Positions 1-8,239 of a stretch of 55,248 nt of DNA are shown here, in pieces. The notes beneath the pieces are model-generated. The model saw nothing but the letters and a program-made list of their open reading frames with translations. It had not been told where the DNA came from and searched no databases. Location: NCBI RefSeq assembly GCF_000719975.1, contig NZ_JOIJ01000021.1, positions 1-55,248 on the forward strand, given 5' to 3'. This DNA comes from Prauserella rugosa. GTDB lineage: Bacteria > Actinomycetota > Actinomycetes > Mycobacteriales > Pseudonocardiaceae. Positions within the stretch are counted from its first letter, which is position 1. The number at the start of each line of letters is the position of its first letter. Position numbers and translations under genes: made by a program.

Positions 1-134
1 GACAGGACCTCACCCTCGGCAGGTCCGCCGACCTCGACTACGGCCGCAGCATCACCGATGCCTGCCTCGACTGGGACACCACCGCCGAACTGCTCGACCG
101 ACTCGCCGCCGGAGTGCGCGCCCGCCGCGGCTGA
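1..134 (+). CDS. Class I DAHP synthase, C-terminal end (partial)
   Basis: Only the last 44 codons are inside the window; the 5' part lies upstream. The tail reads GRSITDACLDW...LLDRLAAGVRARRG, which matches the C-terminus of AroF/AroG/AroH-type class I 3-deoxy-7-phosphoheptulonate synthases (E. coli AroG has GKSITDACIGW...VKARRG). That enzyme joins phosphoenolpyruvate and erythrose 4-phosphate at the entry to the shikimate pathway. M. tuberculosis has a class II DAHP synthase next to the same exoribonuclease gene, so a class I enzyme here is a notable difference from that synteny. The feedback-inhibition type (Tyr, Phe or Trp) cannot be told from this fragment. Confidence 0.85.
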   Translation, partial: QDLTLGRSADLDYGRSITDACLDWDTTAELLDRLAAGVRARRG

Positions 135-168
135 CCGGCCGGAAACGGCCCCGGTGCCCCGCGGCCGT

Positions 169-669
169 TCAGTCCGCGAAGCCGGCGCGGCGGCGCACCT
201 CGTCGATGACCTTCCACCGCGCCAGGTTGTGGCGGGCGTCGGCGAGTGCGTCGTGCGCGTCGGCGGGCGCCTTCGGCAGCGTGGGTTTGCCCACGTCCTC
301 CCACCGCTGACGCAGGTCGCGCGTGAAGCGGGGCAGCTGGCGCGGCAGCTTCGGCATCGGACCCCACAGCTGGGCCAGCGCGACGTGGTCGTACGCGGCG
401 TACCAGGCCCACAACTCGATACCGTCGGACGGCTTGCCGAAGAACTCCAGCAGGTCGTCGCGGATCCGCTGTCTGCTGCGCCAGGCCGGGTCGGCGGGTT
501 TGGGCAGCTTGTCGAGCACGTGCTCACGCACCCACTTGCCCGCCTTGCCCGGGTCGAACTCGGTGGACACCGCGTAGAAGCTGCGGCCGGTCTCGTCCAC
601 GACACCGATCGACACCAGGTCGATGGTCACGCCGTCCTCGATGAATTCGGTGTCGTAGAAGAATCGCAC
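169..669 (-). CDS. 3'-5' exoribonuclease, DEDD family (Rv2179c-like)
   Basis: A 166-aa protein beginning MRFFYDTEFIEDG, the first acidic motif (D6-T-E8) of DEDD exonucleases; later acidic positions fall in WAWYAAYDHVAL and in DAHDALADARHNL near the C-terminus, which supplies the final His and Asp. It resembles M. tuberculosis Rv2179c, a 3'-5' exoribonuclease with RNase T-like fold. The frame is open further upstream, but family alignment puts the start at the GTG just before RFFYDTEF. It sits tail-to-tail with the DAHP synthase gene and downstream of the plsC gene, as in mycobacteria. The RNA substrate in vivo is not known. Confidence 0.85.
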   Translation of the reverse strand: MRFFYDTEFIEDGVTIDLVSIGVVDETGRSFYAVSTEFDPGKAGKWVREHVLDKLPKPADPAWRSRQRIRDDLLEFFGKPSDGIELWAWYAAYDHVALAQLWGPMPKLPRQLPRFTRDLRQRWEDVGKPTLPKAPADAHDALADARHNLARWKVIDEVRRRAGFAD

Positions 670-727
670 CGCAGCACCGTATCGGTGCCCTGCCGGCGGC
701 CGACACGGGTGGGGCCGGCCTGCGCGG

Positions 728-1483
728 TCAGCCCGCGCGCGTCTCCGGCATGCGTGCGACGTCGCCCGCACCCGGCCCCTCGGCGGGCGTGGACAGGCTC
801 ACCGCACCGGCGAGTTCCTCCTTCGCCTTCGCCGCGTAGACGTCGACGTACTCCTGACCGGACAGCTCCATCAGGGCGTACATGATCTCGTCGGTGATGG
901 AGCGTTCGACGAAGCGGTCGCCCGCGAGTCCCTCGTAACGGGAGAAGTCCAACGGCGCGCCGAACCGGATCTCCAGTCGGCGCGGCCACCACATCTTCGA
1001 GCCGATGGGGTTGACCTTGTCGGTGCCGATCATCGCGACCGGGATGACCGGCACCTGGGCCTCGAGCGCGATGCGCGCCACGCCCGTCTTGCCCTTGTAC
1101 AGGCGGCCGTCGGGCGACCGCGTGCCCTCGGGGTAGATCCCCAGAAGGCGCCCCTCTGCGAGCAACCGGGCGCCGGTGTCGAGCGCGGCCTGTGCGGCCG
1201 ACGCGCCGGAACGGTCGATCGGGAACTGGCCGGAGGCGGTGAAGAACCACTTCTTCAGCAGCCCCTTGAGCCCCGGCGAGGTGAAGTACTCCCGTTTGGC
1301 GGGAAAGGTCACCCGGCGCGGCACGTACAGCGGCATGAAGAACGAGTCGGCCACCGCCAGGTGGTTACTCGCGATGATCGCGCCGCCGCTGGCGGGGATG
1401 TTCTCCAGCCCCGTCACCTTCGTCGGCCAGAACAGGCGCAGCAGCGGTCCGAGCAACACGTACTTCAGCAGCCGATACACCAC
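728..1483 (-). CDS. plsC: 1-acyl-sn-glycerol-3-phosphate acyltransferase (PlsC family)
   Basis: This 251-aa membrane-associated enzyme should acylate lysophosphatidic acid to phosphatidic acid. The NHLAVADSF segment gives the catalytic H-X4-D motif and GIYPEGTRSPDG gives the EGTRS substrate motif; the N-terminus is hydrophobic (LLKYVLLGPLLRLFW). It is the counterpart of M. tuberculosis Rv2182c. A GTG at 1501 is in frame, but codons 2-3 from there spell AGGAGG, an ideal Shine-Dalgarno for the GTG at 1483 with a 9-nt spacer; the resulting N-terminus also fits the family better. A further GTG at 1480 is possible. Glycolipid rather than phospholipid acceptors cannot be excluded. Confidence 0.88.
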   Translation of the reverse strand: MVYRLLKYVLLGPLLRLFWPTKVTGLENIPASGGAIIASNHLAVADSFFMPLYVPRRVTFPAKREYFTSPGLKGLLKKWFFTASGQFPIDRSGASAAQAALDTGARLLAEGRLLGIYPEGTRSPDGRLYKGKTGVARIALEAQVPVIPVAMIGTDKVNPIGSKMWWPRRLEIRFGAPLDFSRYEGLAGDRFVERSITDEIMYALMELSGQEYVDVYAAKAKEELAGAVSLSTPAEGPGAGDVARMPETRAG

Positions 1484-1734
1484 CGGGCCACGCCTCCTCA
1501 CGTTCTCGGCCGATCGGCCTCACTCGATCAGGCAGATCACACTAACGAACACGGCGGGCAGCCGGACAACAGCGGTCGGCCCGCCCGTTCTTTCTCACAG
1601 CTCGTTCCCACAGCGGGCGCGGGCGGCGGGTCCCCGCCGCCTGCCGGAGTTCCGGCCCCGTGCGCCACTCGGTCGTGCGACCATGGACACGATCACCCGA
1701 CACCCGCCACGCAGACCACGAAAGGCCCCGCGGT

Positions 1735-2043
1735 ATGCCCGTGCTCGCCGGCGCCGAGCCGCTGCCCCGCTCCGGGACGAGTGGCACCGGCGTGCTGCTG
1801 TGCGACGGATTCACGGGAAGGCCCGCGAGTATGCGCCCGCGGGGCGAGCAGGCGGACCGGAACGGCTGCGCGACGTGGGAGCCGCAGGCCGGCATCGGCG
1901 GCATCGGTACCGATCCGTCGACGGACTCCCACCCCGTCTTGCAGAGCAGCGTCCACGTCGCCACCCTCGAGAGCGACGCGCCGGTCATCTTCGAACGCAG
2001 CGTCGAGTTCGTACGTGCGGTCAGGCAGGTGGGGACCAAGTGA
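1735..2043 (+). pseudogene. Alpha/beta-hydrolase (carboxylesterase) remnant, core deleted
   Basis: The 102-codon frame joins two ends of a carboxylesterase-type alpha/beta hydrolase. The N-terminal part (MPVLAGAEP, then GVLLCDGFTGRPASMRP) matches the usual start and the HGFTG oxyanion motif, with the His changed to Asp. The C-terminal part (SVHVATLESDAPVIFERSVEFVR) matches the segment around the catalytic His. The roughly 150 residues between them, including the nucleophile elbow (G-x-S-x-G) and catalytic Asp, are missing and replaced by about 50 unrelated residues. The stop overlaps the GTG of the next gene, as expected of an intact two-gene operon. A coding remnant with another role cannot be ruled out. 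Confidence 0.7.
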
Positions 2044-2645
2044 GCAGACCAGGCTCCGACGGACCGGACAACGTCGACGCGACGTTCGAGGAGATCGTCG
2101 CCGACCTCCGAGCACAGGGATTCGACGAACCCGCCTTCGATGACGCCGACCTCGACCGGCGCCCTGGCCGAGGCCGCGACGGCGACACCGGGGACGGTGC
2201 CGACCTCGGCGAGTTCGGTGACCCCGGCGACCGGCGCGATCGGACCGACCGGGGCGACGACACCGACCGCGGTGGCGGCGTCGACGAGCTCCGCAGGCCC
2301 TCCGACGAGCCCGCGCCGACCGAACCGGGGTGGCGGGACAGCCCGATCGCCTGGGACGAGACGATGTTCGGCCCGGCACCGGGCGATCCGGACGACCCCG
2401 ACGACCACTTCGTTCCACCCGAGCCCCCGCCGCTGCCCAAGCCGCGCAAGGGCGCGCTGGTGATCCTGCTGCTGTTCGTACTCGGCCTGGTGTTGTTGAT
2501 CGCGCCGTCGCTGATCGGCATGGCGGCCTCGATCGCGACCCCGGTCGGCATGCTCTCGCTCGCGGCCGGGCTCGCGTTGCTCCTCCTGCGCGTACGCCAG
2601 GGCCCACCGCCGGGCGCCGACCCGACCAACGGCGCCCAGGTCTGA
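2040..2645 (+). CDS. Conserved hypothetical membrane protein
   Basis: A 201-aa protein whose GTG start overlaps the stop of the hydrolase remnant by four bases (GTGA). The N-terminal part starts with a short motif (FEEIVADLRAQGF), followed by about 90 residues very rich in Asp, Gly and Arg and likely disordered, then WDETMFGPAPGD and a proline-rich linker. The C-terminus has two closely spaced membrane segments (GALVILLLFVLGLVLLIAPS and the next hydrophobic stretch with GMLSLAAGLALLLLRV), so the acidic domain should face the cytoplasm. Proteins of this layout occur next to the esterase gene in related actinobacteria. No catalytic motif is visible and I do not assign a function. Confidence 0.75.
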   Translation: MSRPGSDGPDNVDATFEEIVADLRAQGFDEPAFDDADLDRRPGRGRDGDTGDGADLGEFGDPGDRRDRTDRGDDTDRGGGVDELRRPSDEPAPTEPGWRDSPIAWDETMFGPAPGDPDDPDDHFVPPEPPPLPKPRKGALVILLLFVLGLVLLIAPSLIGMAASIATPVGMLSLAAGLALLLLRVRQGPPPGADPTNGAQV

Positions 2646-2706
2646 CCCGCCCGGACGTCCTCGCCGTCACCCCGAACGCCCACCGGGACCGCTCAGCCAC
2701 CGGCCC

Positions 2707-3672
2707 TCAGGGATAGGACTCGAGGGTGTGCCACAACGCCGCCGGGCCGAGCACCGTGTCCGCGTCCGGGGCCACCCGGCCACGTAGCTGCCGGTCGGCC
2801 GTCACCACGACGAGGTGATCGCGTGGCCGTGCGGCGCGGAGCGCGCGAGCCGCCGCGACGAGGGCGGCGTCCCCGTCCCCGGGCCCCTCCTGCCCGTGTC
2901 GAACGTCCCCGCCGTGCGTGGGGTGCCCGTGCTCGGGTGTCTCCTGCCCGGCGCGGACGATCTCGACGTCCGCCCCGCCGTCGAGCTGCTCGACCCCGTT
3001 CGCCGCGCCCTCGACGACGAGCACCACGCGCGGCCACCACGTCCAGTGCTCCGCCTCGGGCAGCCAGCCCAGGCCGATGTCCGGGGCGCGCACGCCGACC
3101 CGCGCGAGTCCGGCGAGGCGGTCCCGCAGGCGGGCGACCGCCGCGGCACGGTCGCGCCACCAGCCGTCCGGCCTCGCCCCGATGACGTTCGCCGCGTCGA
3201 CGAGGACGACCAGTTCCCGGTCGAGCTGATCGCGCAGGCCGGGCCAGGCTGCGGCGAAGCCGGCGTGCAGCGGGTAGTCGTCCACCTCCGCGGGCGGAAC
3301 CCAGCGCAGGGCCGTGCTCTCCGCGTTGGTCACGCGGGGCTCGGGGACCTGGCCGACCGCCGTGGCCAGCACGGTCGTGTAGCGCCACCTGCCGTGGTCG
3401 TCGGCTCGCTGGGCGAGTACGCGGAAGGCCTCGCACGGGACGGCGGTCTCCTCCTCCGTCTCCCGCGCCGCAGCCTGCGCCGAGGTCTCGTCGGACTGCA
3501 CGGCGCCGCCGGGCAGCGCCCACGACCCGCCCTGGTGCGTCCATCCGGCGCGGTGCTGAAGCAGCACCCCCTGGCGCGGGTCGCTGAGCAGCAGGCCGGC
3601 CGCACCGAACAGTCCCCAGTGGCGCTGACCGCATGCGCACGTGACGAACCCGTCGCCGTCCCCGACAAGCAT
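2707..3672 (-). CDS. NUDIX hydrolase fused to a PIN/NYN-like domain
   Basis: The 321-aa protein has an N-terminal NUDIX domain (about residues 20-150); the box reads GGAVQSD-E-TSAQAAA-RE-TEEETAV, keeping all catalytic acids but with Ala in place of the last Gly. A short Cys-containing start (VTCACGQRHWG) precedes it. The second half (from about residue 160) begins ELVVLVDAANVIGARPDGWWRDR and ends DHLVVVTADRQLRGRV, the pattern of the first and later acidic motifs in NYN/PIN-type nuclease domains. The first half should cleave a nucleoside diphosphate derivative; the second may act on RNA. The ATG lies 6 nt after a TAGATT hexamer, suggesting a leaderless transcript. Confidence 0.8.
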   Translation of the reverse strand: MLVGDGDGFVTCACGQRHWGLFGAAGLLLSDPRQGVLLQHRAGWTHQGGSWALPGGAVQSDETSAQAAARETEEETAVPCEAFRVLAQRADDHGRWRYTTVLATAVGQVPEPRVTNAESTALRWVPPAEVDDYPLHAGFAAAWPGLRDQLDRELVVLVDAANVIGARPDGWWRDRAAAVARLRDRLAGLARVGVRAPDIGLGWLPEAEHWTWWPRVVLVVEGAANGVEQLDGGADVEIVRAGQETPEHGHPTHGGDVRHGQEGPGDGDAALVAAARALRAARPRDHLVVVTADRQLRGRVAPDADTVLGPAALWHTLESYP

Positions 3673-3719
3673 CGTTCGAATCTAGCCTCTTACGCCCGCG
3701 GATTCCCAGGGTTCGGTGA

Positions 3720-4679
3720 TCATCGGAGCGCACCGCCCTTCGTCGGCGACGGCCCCTCGGCCGCCAGCGTCGCGGCACCCACGATCGCGGCCTCGTCGCC
3801 GAGTTGCGCGGTGCGGATGCGCGCCAACGGCCGTCGTTTGCCTCCGGTGACCGACCGCATGTACACCTCGCGGGCCTCGTCGAGGAACAGGGGCGCCGAT
3901 TCGGACACCCCGCCCCCGATCACGACGATCTCGGGGTCGTAGACGTCGGCGACGAGCGCGAGCCCCTCCCCGAGCCAGCGGGCCAGCTCGGCCATCGCCA
4001 TCCGGGCGATCGGGTCGCCGTCGCGCGCGGCGCCGGCGACCCGCCTGCCGGTCACCGCGTCCGGGTCCTCCCTCGCCAGCACCGTCGAACGACCGGGGCG
4101 GGTGGCGAGCAGTTCGACCGCCGTCGCCGCGAGCGCGGTACCGCTGCAGTAGCGCTCCCAGCACCCGGCCTTGCCGCACGGGCACGTCCGCCCACCCGGC
4201 ACCAGGCACAGGTGCCCGAGCTCGGGTGCCACGCCGTGGGCCCCGCGGAACAGCTCACCGTTCAGGAGCAGACCGGCGCCGATGCCCGTGCCCAGTGCCA
4301 CGAACACCCCGACCCGGCAGCCGCGCGCGGCACCGAACCGGTGCTCGGCGAACGTCGCGGCGTTCGCATCGTGTTCGAGGGTCACGGGCAGGCCGACCCG
4401 GTCGGCGATCCGGTCGGCCACGTCGGCGTCCCGCCACGGCAGGTGCGGGGCGAACATCACGGTGCGGCGGTCGTCGCCGACGAACCCGGCGACGGCCAGG
4501 CCGACCGCCTCGACGTCGTGCCGTGTGCGCAGCTCGCCCACGACACCCGCGATCGCCTCCTCCAGGGCCGCTTCCCCGCGTGCGGTGGCGGTCCGCGCGG
4601 TGTCCAGCAGACCGCCACTCGCGTCCACGACGCCGGCCCGCACGCTCGTGCCGCCGACGTCGATGCCGATCGCCGCCAC
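3720..4679 (-). CDS. glk: ROK-family glucokinase
   Basis: A 319-aa sugar kinase of the ROK family that should phosphorylate glucose with ATP. It opens with AIGIDVGGTSVRAGVVD (phosphate-binding loop), has the substrate segment VTLEHDANAA and catalytic Asp region, ELGH, and the ROK zinc signature CPCGKAGCWERYCSG. The GTG start has a GGGGGAG Shine-Dalgarno 8 nt upstream and lies only 5 nt after the previous gene. In Streptomyces coelicolor the orthologous glkA lies next to SCO2127 and is tied to carbon catabolite control; the neighbour here looks like the same partner. Specificity for glucose is inferred from family and context. Confidence 0.9.
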   Translation of the reverse strand: MAAIGIDVGGTSVRAGVVDASGGLLDTARTATARGEAALEEAIAGVVGELRTRHDVEAVGLAVAGFVGDDRRTVMFAPHLPWRDADVADRIADRVGLPVTLEHDANAATFAEHRFGAARGCRVGVFVALGTGIGAGLLLNGELFRGAHGVAPELGHLCLVPGGRTCPCGKAGCWERYCSGTALAATAVELLATRPGRSTVLAREDPDAVTGRRVAGAARDGDPIARMAMAELARWLGEGLALVADVYDPEIVVIGGGVSESAPLFLDEAREVYMRSVTGGKRRPLARIRTAQLGDEAAIVGAATLAAEGPSPTKGGALR

Positions 4680-4684
4680 CGTCG

Positions 4685-5308
4685 CTACTCCCCCGCGTCC
4701 CAGTTCCTGCGCGGACGCACGGTGACCTTGTGCACGCGACGCCCCGCGCCGCCGGCGTCCGCCCCCGCCGCTGCACCTGTCCGCGCCCCCGCGCCGGACG
4801 CGTGGGACGGGTCGGGCGGTGGGCCAGGCCGGGACGCCGGTCGGTATCCCGGCATGTGCACGCCCTCCTCGGGCTGCCACCGGTCGGCCAGGACCGCCCG
4901 CAACAGCGCGATGAGCTGCGCCGCCTGGTCCAGCACCCGCGCGGCGATCTCCGGCGCCTCGCCGCGCACCACGGAGACGACCGCACACAGTGGACACCAC
5001 GAGCACGACGTCCACGCCGTGTCGGCACCGTCCCGGGCGCCGGTACCTGCGGCCTTCGGGGAATCGGCACCGCTGTCTGCTCCGTTCCCGGCTCCGTTCT
5101 CGGACCCAGCGGCCGCACCGGCGGAACAGGACGCCGGATCGCCCGCACCGTGGCCCGCGGCGAACACGGCCCGCAGCCACGGCTCTGCGCGTTCGGTCAC
5201 CAGGTCGACCAGCAACCGGATCTCCTCGGCGAGCCGCGCGCTGTCGGCGCCGGGGCCTGCCGCCCCGGCGTACGGACCGTCGGTGCCGGCCCCCTCCGTG
5301 CCGCTCAT
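4685..5308 (-). CDS. Hypothetical protein, SCO2127-like, upstream of glucokinase
   Basis: A 207-aa protein with a helical N-terminal part (LAEEIRLLVDLVTERAEPWLRAVFA), a low-complexity Gly/Ala linker, then SCSWCPLCAVVSVVRG, a CxxCPxC motif that could bind metal, followed by EIAARVLDQAAQLIALLRAVL. The C-terminal third is Ala/Gly/Pro-rich and ends in basic residues. Its ATG overlaps the stop of the ArsA-like gene (ATGA) and it precedes glk by 5 nt, so the four genes are one operon. By position and the Cys motif it resembles S. coelicolor SCO2127, reported to influence glucose utilisation; that identity is my recollection, not an alignment. Confidence 0.72.
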   Translation of the reverse strand: MSGTEGAGTDGPYAGAAGPGADSARLAEEIRLLVDLVTERAEPWLRAVFAAGHGAGDPASCSAGAAAGSENGAGNGADSGADSPKAAGTGARDGADTAWTSCSWCPLCAVVSVVRGEAPEIAARVLDQAAQLIALLRAVLADRWQPEEGVHMPGYRPASRPGPPPDPSHASGAGARTGAAAGADAGGAGRRVHKVTVRPRRNWDAGE

Positions 5309-6465
5309 TCGGTTCCCTCCAGGTGCACGAGCACGCCGCGGGAATCGGATTCGGCATCCGTGATCCGGCAGGCGCGCAGTGGTTCGGGCAGCGCGATCAG
5401 CCTGCGGACGCCGTCGACCGTGATCGCGAGGTCGTCGTCGACCCGCGCGAGGTCGACGACGCTGTCCCGGGCGAGCGGCACCGCCACCCGGAGCTGGTAC
5501 CCGGCATCGGTGGCGGTCATCCGCAACAGCGGCGCGAGATCGGTTCCGCCGTCGCCTGCGGCATCGCCGAGCGGATCCGAGGAACCGTACAGCTCCTCGG
5601 CGATGGCCCGCAGCGCGTCGAGGCCCACCGGTTCGGCCGCGCGGTGTTCGACGGTGCGGAGGCGCTCGGCGGCGGTGCCGAATCCGGACCGGCCGAGCTC
5701 GGCCAGCACCTCGTCCTGCTGGGCGCGCCGCGTGCGAACCCACGACGCGGCGGCGCCGCGCCACCAGCCGGGCGCGGGCATCACGCGGTTGGCGATCATG
5801 CCGTCGACGCGGATACCGCGCAAGGCCAGCGCCGTCAGCGTCCGGCGGGTCTCGGCCACGACGACGCGTTCGGGCGTGAACACGAGCCGCACGGCGGTGC
5901 GCGCCGGGTCGGTGAGCAGGTCCCGCAACGACCCGGTGCGATCGGCCAGCGCCTCCAGCGAACGCGCCAGACCGGACCGTTTCCCCAGCGGACCCGCCAT
6001 GCGCCGGACGTAGGCGGAGACGGCGTCGGGCAGCGCGAGCAGGCGCAGGGTCTCGGCGGTCGGCCCGCAGTCGACGACCACCGTGTCCCACCGCCCGTCA
6101 CCGGCCAGGCGCTGCACCTCGGACAGGGCCAGGAGCTCGTCCACGCCCGGAATCACGGTGAGTTCCTCGGCCTCGAGCCCGTCGAGACCGGCGCCCCGCA
6201 CCAGCGCGGCCCGCAGCTGCGCCCGGACGCCGTCCCAGCTGTCGTCGGCCAGTGCCCGCACGTCGAGCTGCGCACCGTGCAAACCTGCGGTCACCTCGGT
6301 CGGTGCGTGCCCCAGCGACATCGCCACCGCATCGGCCAGCGAATGCGCCGGATCGGTGGACACGACGAGCGTCCTGCTGCCCCGAGCCGCGAGCGCGGCG
6401 CCGGTCGCGGCGGCCAGCGTGGTCTTGCCGACGCCGCCTTTCCCCGTCAGCAGCAGCAGCCGCAC
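5305..6465 (-). CDS. ArsA-like ATPase (Rv2184c-like)
   Basis: A 386-aa P-loop ATPase of the ArsA/Get3 class with the deviant Walker A GKGGVGKTT at residues 8-16, the switch I segment STDPAHSLADA and the switch II segment VDCGPTAETLRLL. The His of the usual D-x-x-P-T-G-H motif is replaced by Glu-Thr, and the metal-binding Cys residues of true arsenite pumps are absent, so arsenite transport is unlikely. The C-terminal 70 residues resemble the small alpha-crystallin-like domain seen in bacterial ArsA relatives. The GTG follows the SRPBCC stop by 5 nt and has GAGG upstream. M. tuberculosis Rv2184c has the same neighbours. The client protein is unknown. Confidence 0.85.
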   Translation of the reverse strand: MRLLLLTGKGGVGKTTLAAATGAALAARGSRTLVVSTDPAHSLADAVAMSLGHAPTEVTAGLHGAQLDVRALADDSWDGVRAQLRAALVRGAGLDGLEAEELTVIPGVDELLALSEVQRLAGDGRWDTVVVDCGPTAETLRLLALPDAVSAYVRRMAGPLGKRSGLARSLEALADRTGSLRDLLTDPARTAVRLVFTPERVVVAETRRTLTALALRGIRVDGMIANRVMPAPGWWRGAAASWVRTRRAQQDEVLAELGRSGFGTAAERLRTVEHRAAEPVGLDALRAIAEELYGSSDPLGDAAGDGGTDLAPLLRMTATDAGYQLRVAVPLARDSVVDLARVDDDLAITVDGVRRLIALPEPLRACRITDAESDSRGVLVHLEGTE

Positions 6466-6470
6466 GCGCC

Positions 6471-6914
6471 TCAGCCCTTGGCCTCGACGCGCTTCTTGAG
6501 CTCCTTCAGAGCCGTGTCCATGATCATCTTCTCGGCCTTGCGCCGCAGCATCCCGATCATCGGCAGGGCCAGCTCCACCGACAGCGTGTACGTCACGCGC
6601 GTACGCTCGCCGTCCAGCGGTTCGAGGGCGTACCGGCCGTTCTGCGCCTTCTGCATCTGGCCCTTGACGAGGTGCCAGCTCACCGACAGCCCGTCGTCGG
6701 CCCAGTCGTACTCGAGCGTGTAGACGTCCTTGACCGGCCCCGAGTCGAGCGTGAAGCGCACCTGGGACGCGCGGCCCCGCTCGTCGGTCTCGAGCACCTC
6801 GGTCTCCTGCACCGCCTTCGCCCATTCCGGATACGCGGGCAGATCGGCGATGACGGCCATGATCCGCTCGGGAGCGGCATCGACCTCGATGGACTGCGTG
6901 GACTGGTCGGCCAT
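6471..6914 (-). CDS. SRPBCC (START/Bet v1-like) protein, Rv2185c-like
   Basis: A 147-aa protein with a single SRPBCC fold: MADQSTQSIEVDAAPERIMAVIADLPAYPEWAKAV is the classical N-terminal strand-helix pattern of the polyketide cyclase/dehydrase subgroup, and the C-terminal amphipathic helix ends KKRVEAKG. Such proteins bind hydrophobic ligands or act as coenzyme Q10-binding-like carriers. It is first in the operon with the ArsA-like ATPase. A TACGCT hexamer lies 8 nt before the ATG and no Shine-Dalgarno is visible, which suggests a leaderless mRNA. The ligand is unknown. Confidence 0.85.
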   Translation of the reverse strand: MADQSTQSIEVDAAPERIMAVIADLPAYPEWAKAVQETEVLETDERGRASQVRFTLDSGPVKDVYTLEYDWADDGLSVSWHLVKGQMQKAQNGRYALEPLDGERTRVTYTLSVELALPMIGMLRRKAEKMIMDTALKELKKRVEAKG

Positions 6915-6941
6915 GGCGCTAGAGCGTAGCGGTCACGCCGT

Positions 6942-7730
6942 TCACCATCGCAGCACGTAGGGGCGTGCCGTCTTCTGAAAATGTCCGACGTTGCGGCATT
7001 CGGTCACCCCGACCCGCAACGCGTGGGTCAGCGGCTGGTGCACGTGCCCGAACAGCGACCATCGCGGCTGCTCACCGACGATCAACTCGGTCAGCGCCGA
7101 CGACCCCAGCTCGCCGCGCCTGGCGACCACGTCGTAGGTCAGCTCGGGCAGCGCGGGCGGGATGTGACTGCACAGCACGTCGAATCCACTCAGTGCCGCG
7201 GCGGCCTTGTCGTACTCCTCGCGGGTGCGCAGGTACGGCCGCCAGGCCTGGTCGGTGCGCGGGGTGACGCCGTCGGGCAGGACGGCACCGCCGATGAACG
7301 CGAACCGCAGCCCTCCGATGTCGCAGACCTGCCCGTCCACGAAATGCAGTCCCGGCGCCTCGAACTCGGGCCACAGCGCGGGCGCGTCGACGTTGCCGGG
7401 GATCGCGTACGTGGGCGCCGGCAGTGCGGCGAACAGCCGGGCGTACTGCTCGCGCACGGCCTCGTCGAGGGCCCCGCGCGGATCGTCGAGCCCGCCCCAC
7501 AGCCGCTTCGACAGCTCCACCATCTCCTGCCGGCGGCCCTCACGGCGCAGCGTCGCGAACGTCGCGACGTTGTCCGCACCGAACAACGCGCCCAGGATGC
7601 CGCCGCCGTGCTCGTGGTAGTCCACGAAGTCGATCAGGTCGCCGAGCACGACGAGCGCGTCCGCGCCGTCGCCCGCCCGCGCGAGCGCCTCGGCGTTGCC
7701 GTGCACGTCGGAGACCACATGAACCCGCAC
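6942..7730 (-). CDS. Metallophosphoesterase, calcineurin-like
   Basis: A 262-aa cytoplasmic metallophosphoesterase with every metal-binding motif: DVHGN (residues 8-12), GDLID (31-35), GNVD, SHIPP and the terminal GHVH. It should hydrolyse a phosphomonoester or diester using two metal ions; the substrate cannot be told. The GTG start lies 4 nt after the stop of the upstream SRPBCC gene. A TACAGT hexamer made by the last codons of that gene lies 6 nt before the GTG, so the gene may also have its own leaderless transcript. It is downstream-linked to the SRPBCC gene at 8142. Confidence 0.87.
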   Translation of the reverse strand: MRVHVVSDVHGNAEALARAGDGADALVVLGDLIDFVDYHEHGGGILGALFGADNVATFATLRREGRRQEMVELSKRLWGGLDDPRGALDEAVREQYARLFAALPAPTYAIPGNVDAPALWPEFEAPGLHFVDGQVCDIGGLRFAFIGGAVLPDGVTPRTDQAWRPYLRTREEYDKAAAALSGFDVLCSHIPPALPELTYDVVARRGELGSSALTELIVGEQPRWSLFGHVHQPLTHALRVGVTECRNVGHFQKTARPYVLRW

Positions 7731-7734
7731 GTGA

Positions 7735-8142
7735 TCACTGTACCGAGGACCGCGGAGGCTCCCCCGCGGCGCGACCGTCCTCCAGAGTCGTCTTCAGATC
7801 GAGGGCGATGGCCTTCGCGGCGCGCGCCCTGCGGTCGAACTCGCGGCGCAGCCGTGCCGGCGTCAAGGGCTGACCCGCGGGCGTCGCGCGCAGGAAGTAG
7901 TGCAGCACGGTGCCGTCGAGCACCGGTTCGAGCCACACCTCCATCGTGCCGATCAGCGCGCCCCGCACCGTCCAGCGAAGGCCCTGGTCACCACGGTCGG
8001 TATAGACTTCGAGCACCAGATCGGGCCAGTACCTCCGCCACGCGGCGGGGTCGGCGAACACGGCGGCCACCGTACCGGGAGGCACGGTCAGGAAGGTCTC
8101 GTCGACGATGTCGAGCGCGGGCTCGGAAACGGAACCGGTCAC
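7735..8142 (-). CDS. SRPBCC family protein (Rv2186c-like)
   Basis: A 135-aa protein with a second SRPBCC/START-like fold (VDETFLTVPPGTVAAVFADPAAWRRYWPD, then RGALIGTMEVWLEPVLDG and a basic C-terminal helix). It lies divergent from fadD15, as Rv2186c does from Rv2187 in M. tuberculosis, which supports a link to lipid or acyl metabolism. The chosen GTG start has no Shine-Dalgarno; a TACCAT hexamer ends 9 nt before it. No catalytic residues are evident and the ligand is unknown. Confidence 0.8.
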   Translation of the reverse strand: MTGSVSEPALDIVDETFLTVPPGTVAAVFADPAAWRRYWPDLVLEVYTDRGDQGLRWTVRGALIGTMEVWLEPVLDGTVLHYFLRATPAGQPLTPARLRREFDRRARAAKAIALDLKTTLEDGRAAGEPPRSSVQ

Positions 8143-8227
8143 GGTTGCGGAATGGTATGCGCCTCGCAACAGGCGCCCACCCACCCATGGTGAAACGGAC
8201 GGACACGGGCTAAGTTGACCGGCGAGT

Positions 8228-8239
8228 AACAACGTTGTT
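8228..8239. promoter_or_regulatory. Perfect 12-bp palindrome before fadD15
   Basis: AACAACGTTGTT is a perfect palindrome and conspicuously AT-rich for this genome. It lies 26 nt before the fadD15 start and about 85 nt before the divergent SRPBCC gene. A TTGACC -35-like hexamer is at 8215-8220. The position suits an operator for a dimeric regulator such as a TetR-type fatty-acid repressor, but none is encoded nearby. Confidence 0.45.

Noticed and set aside
5305..6465. Arsenite-pump ATPase
   Set aside because: Metal-binding Cys residues are missing and there is no arsB or arsR nearby.
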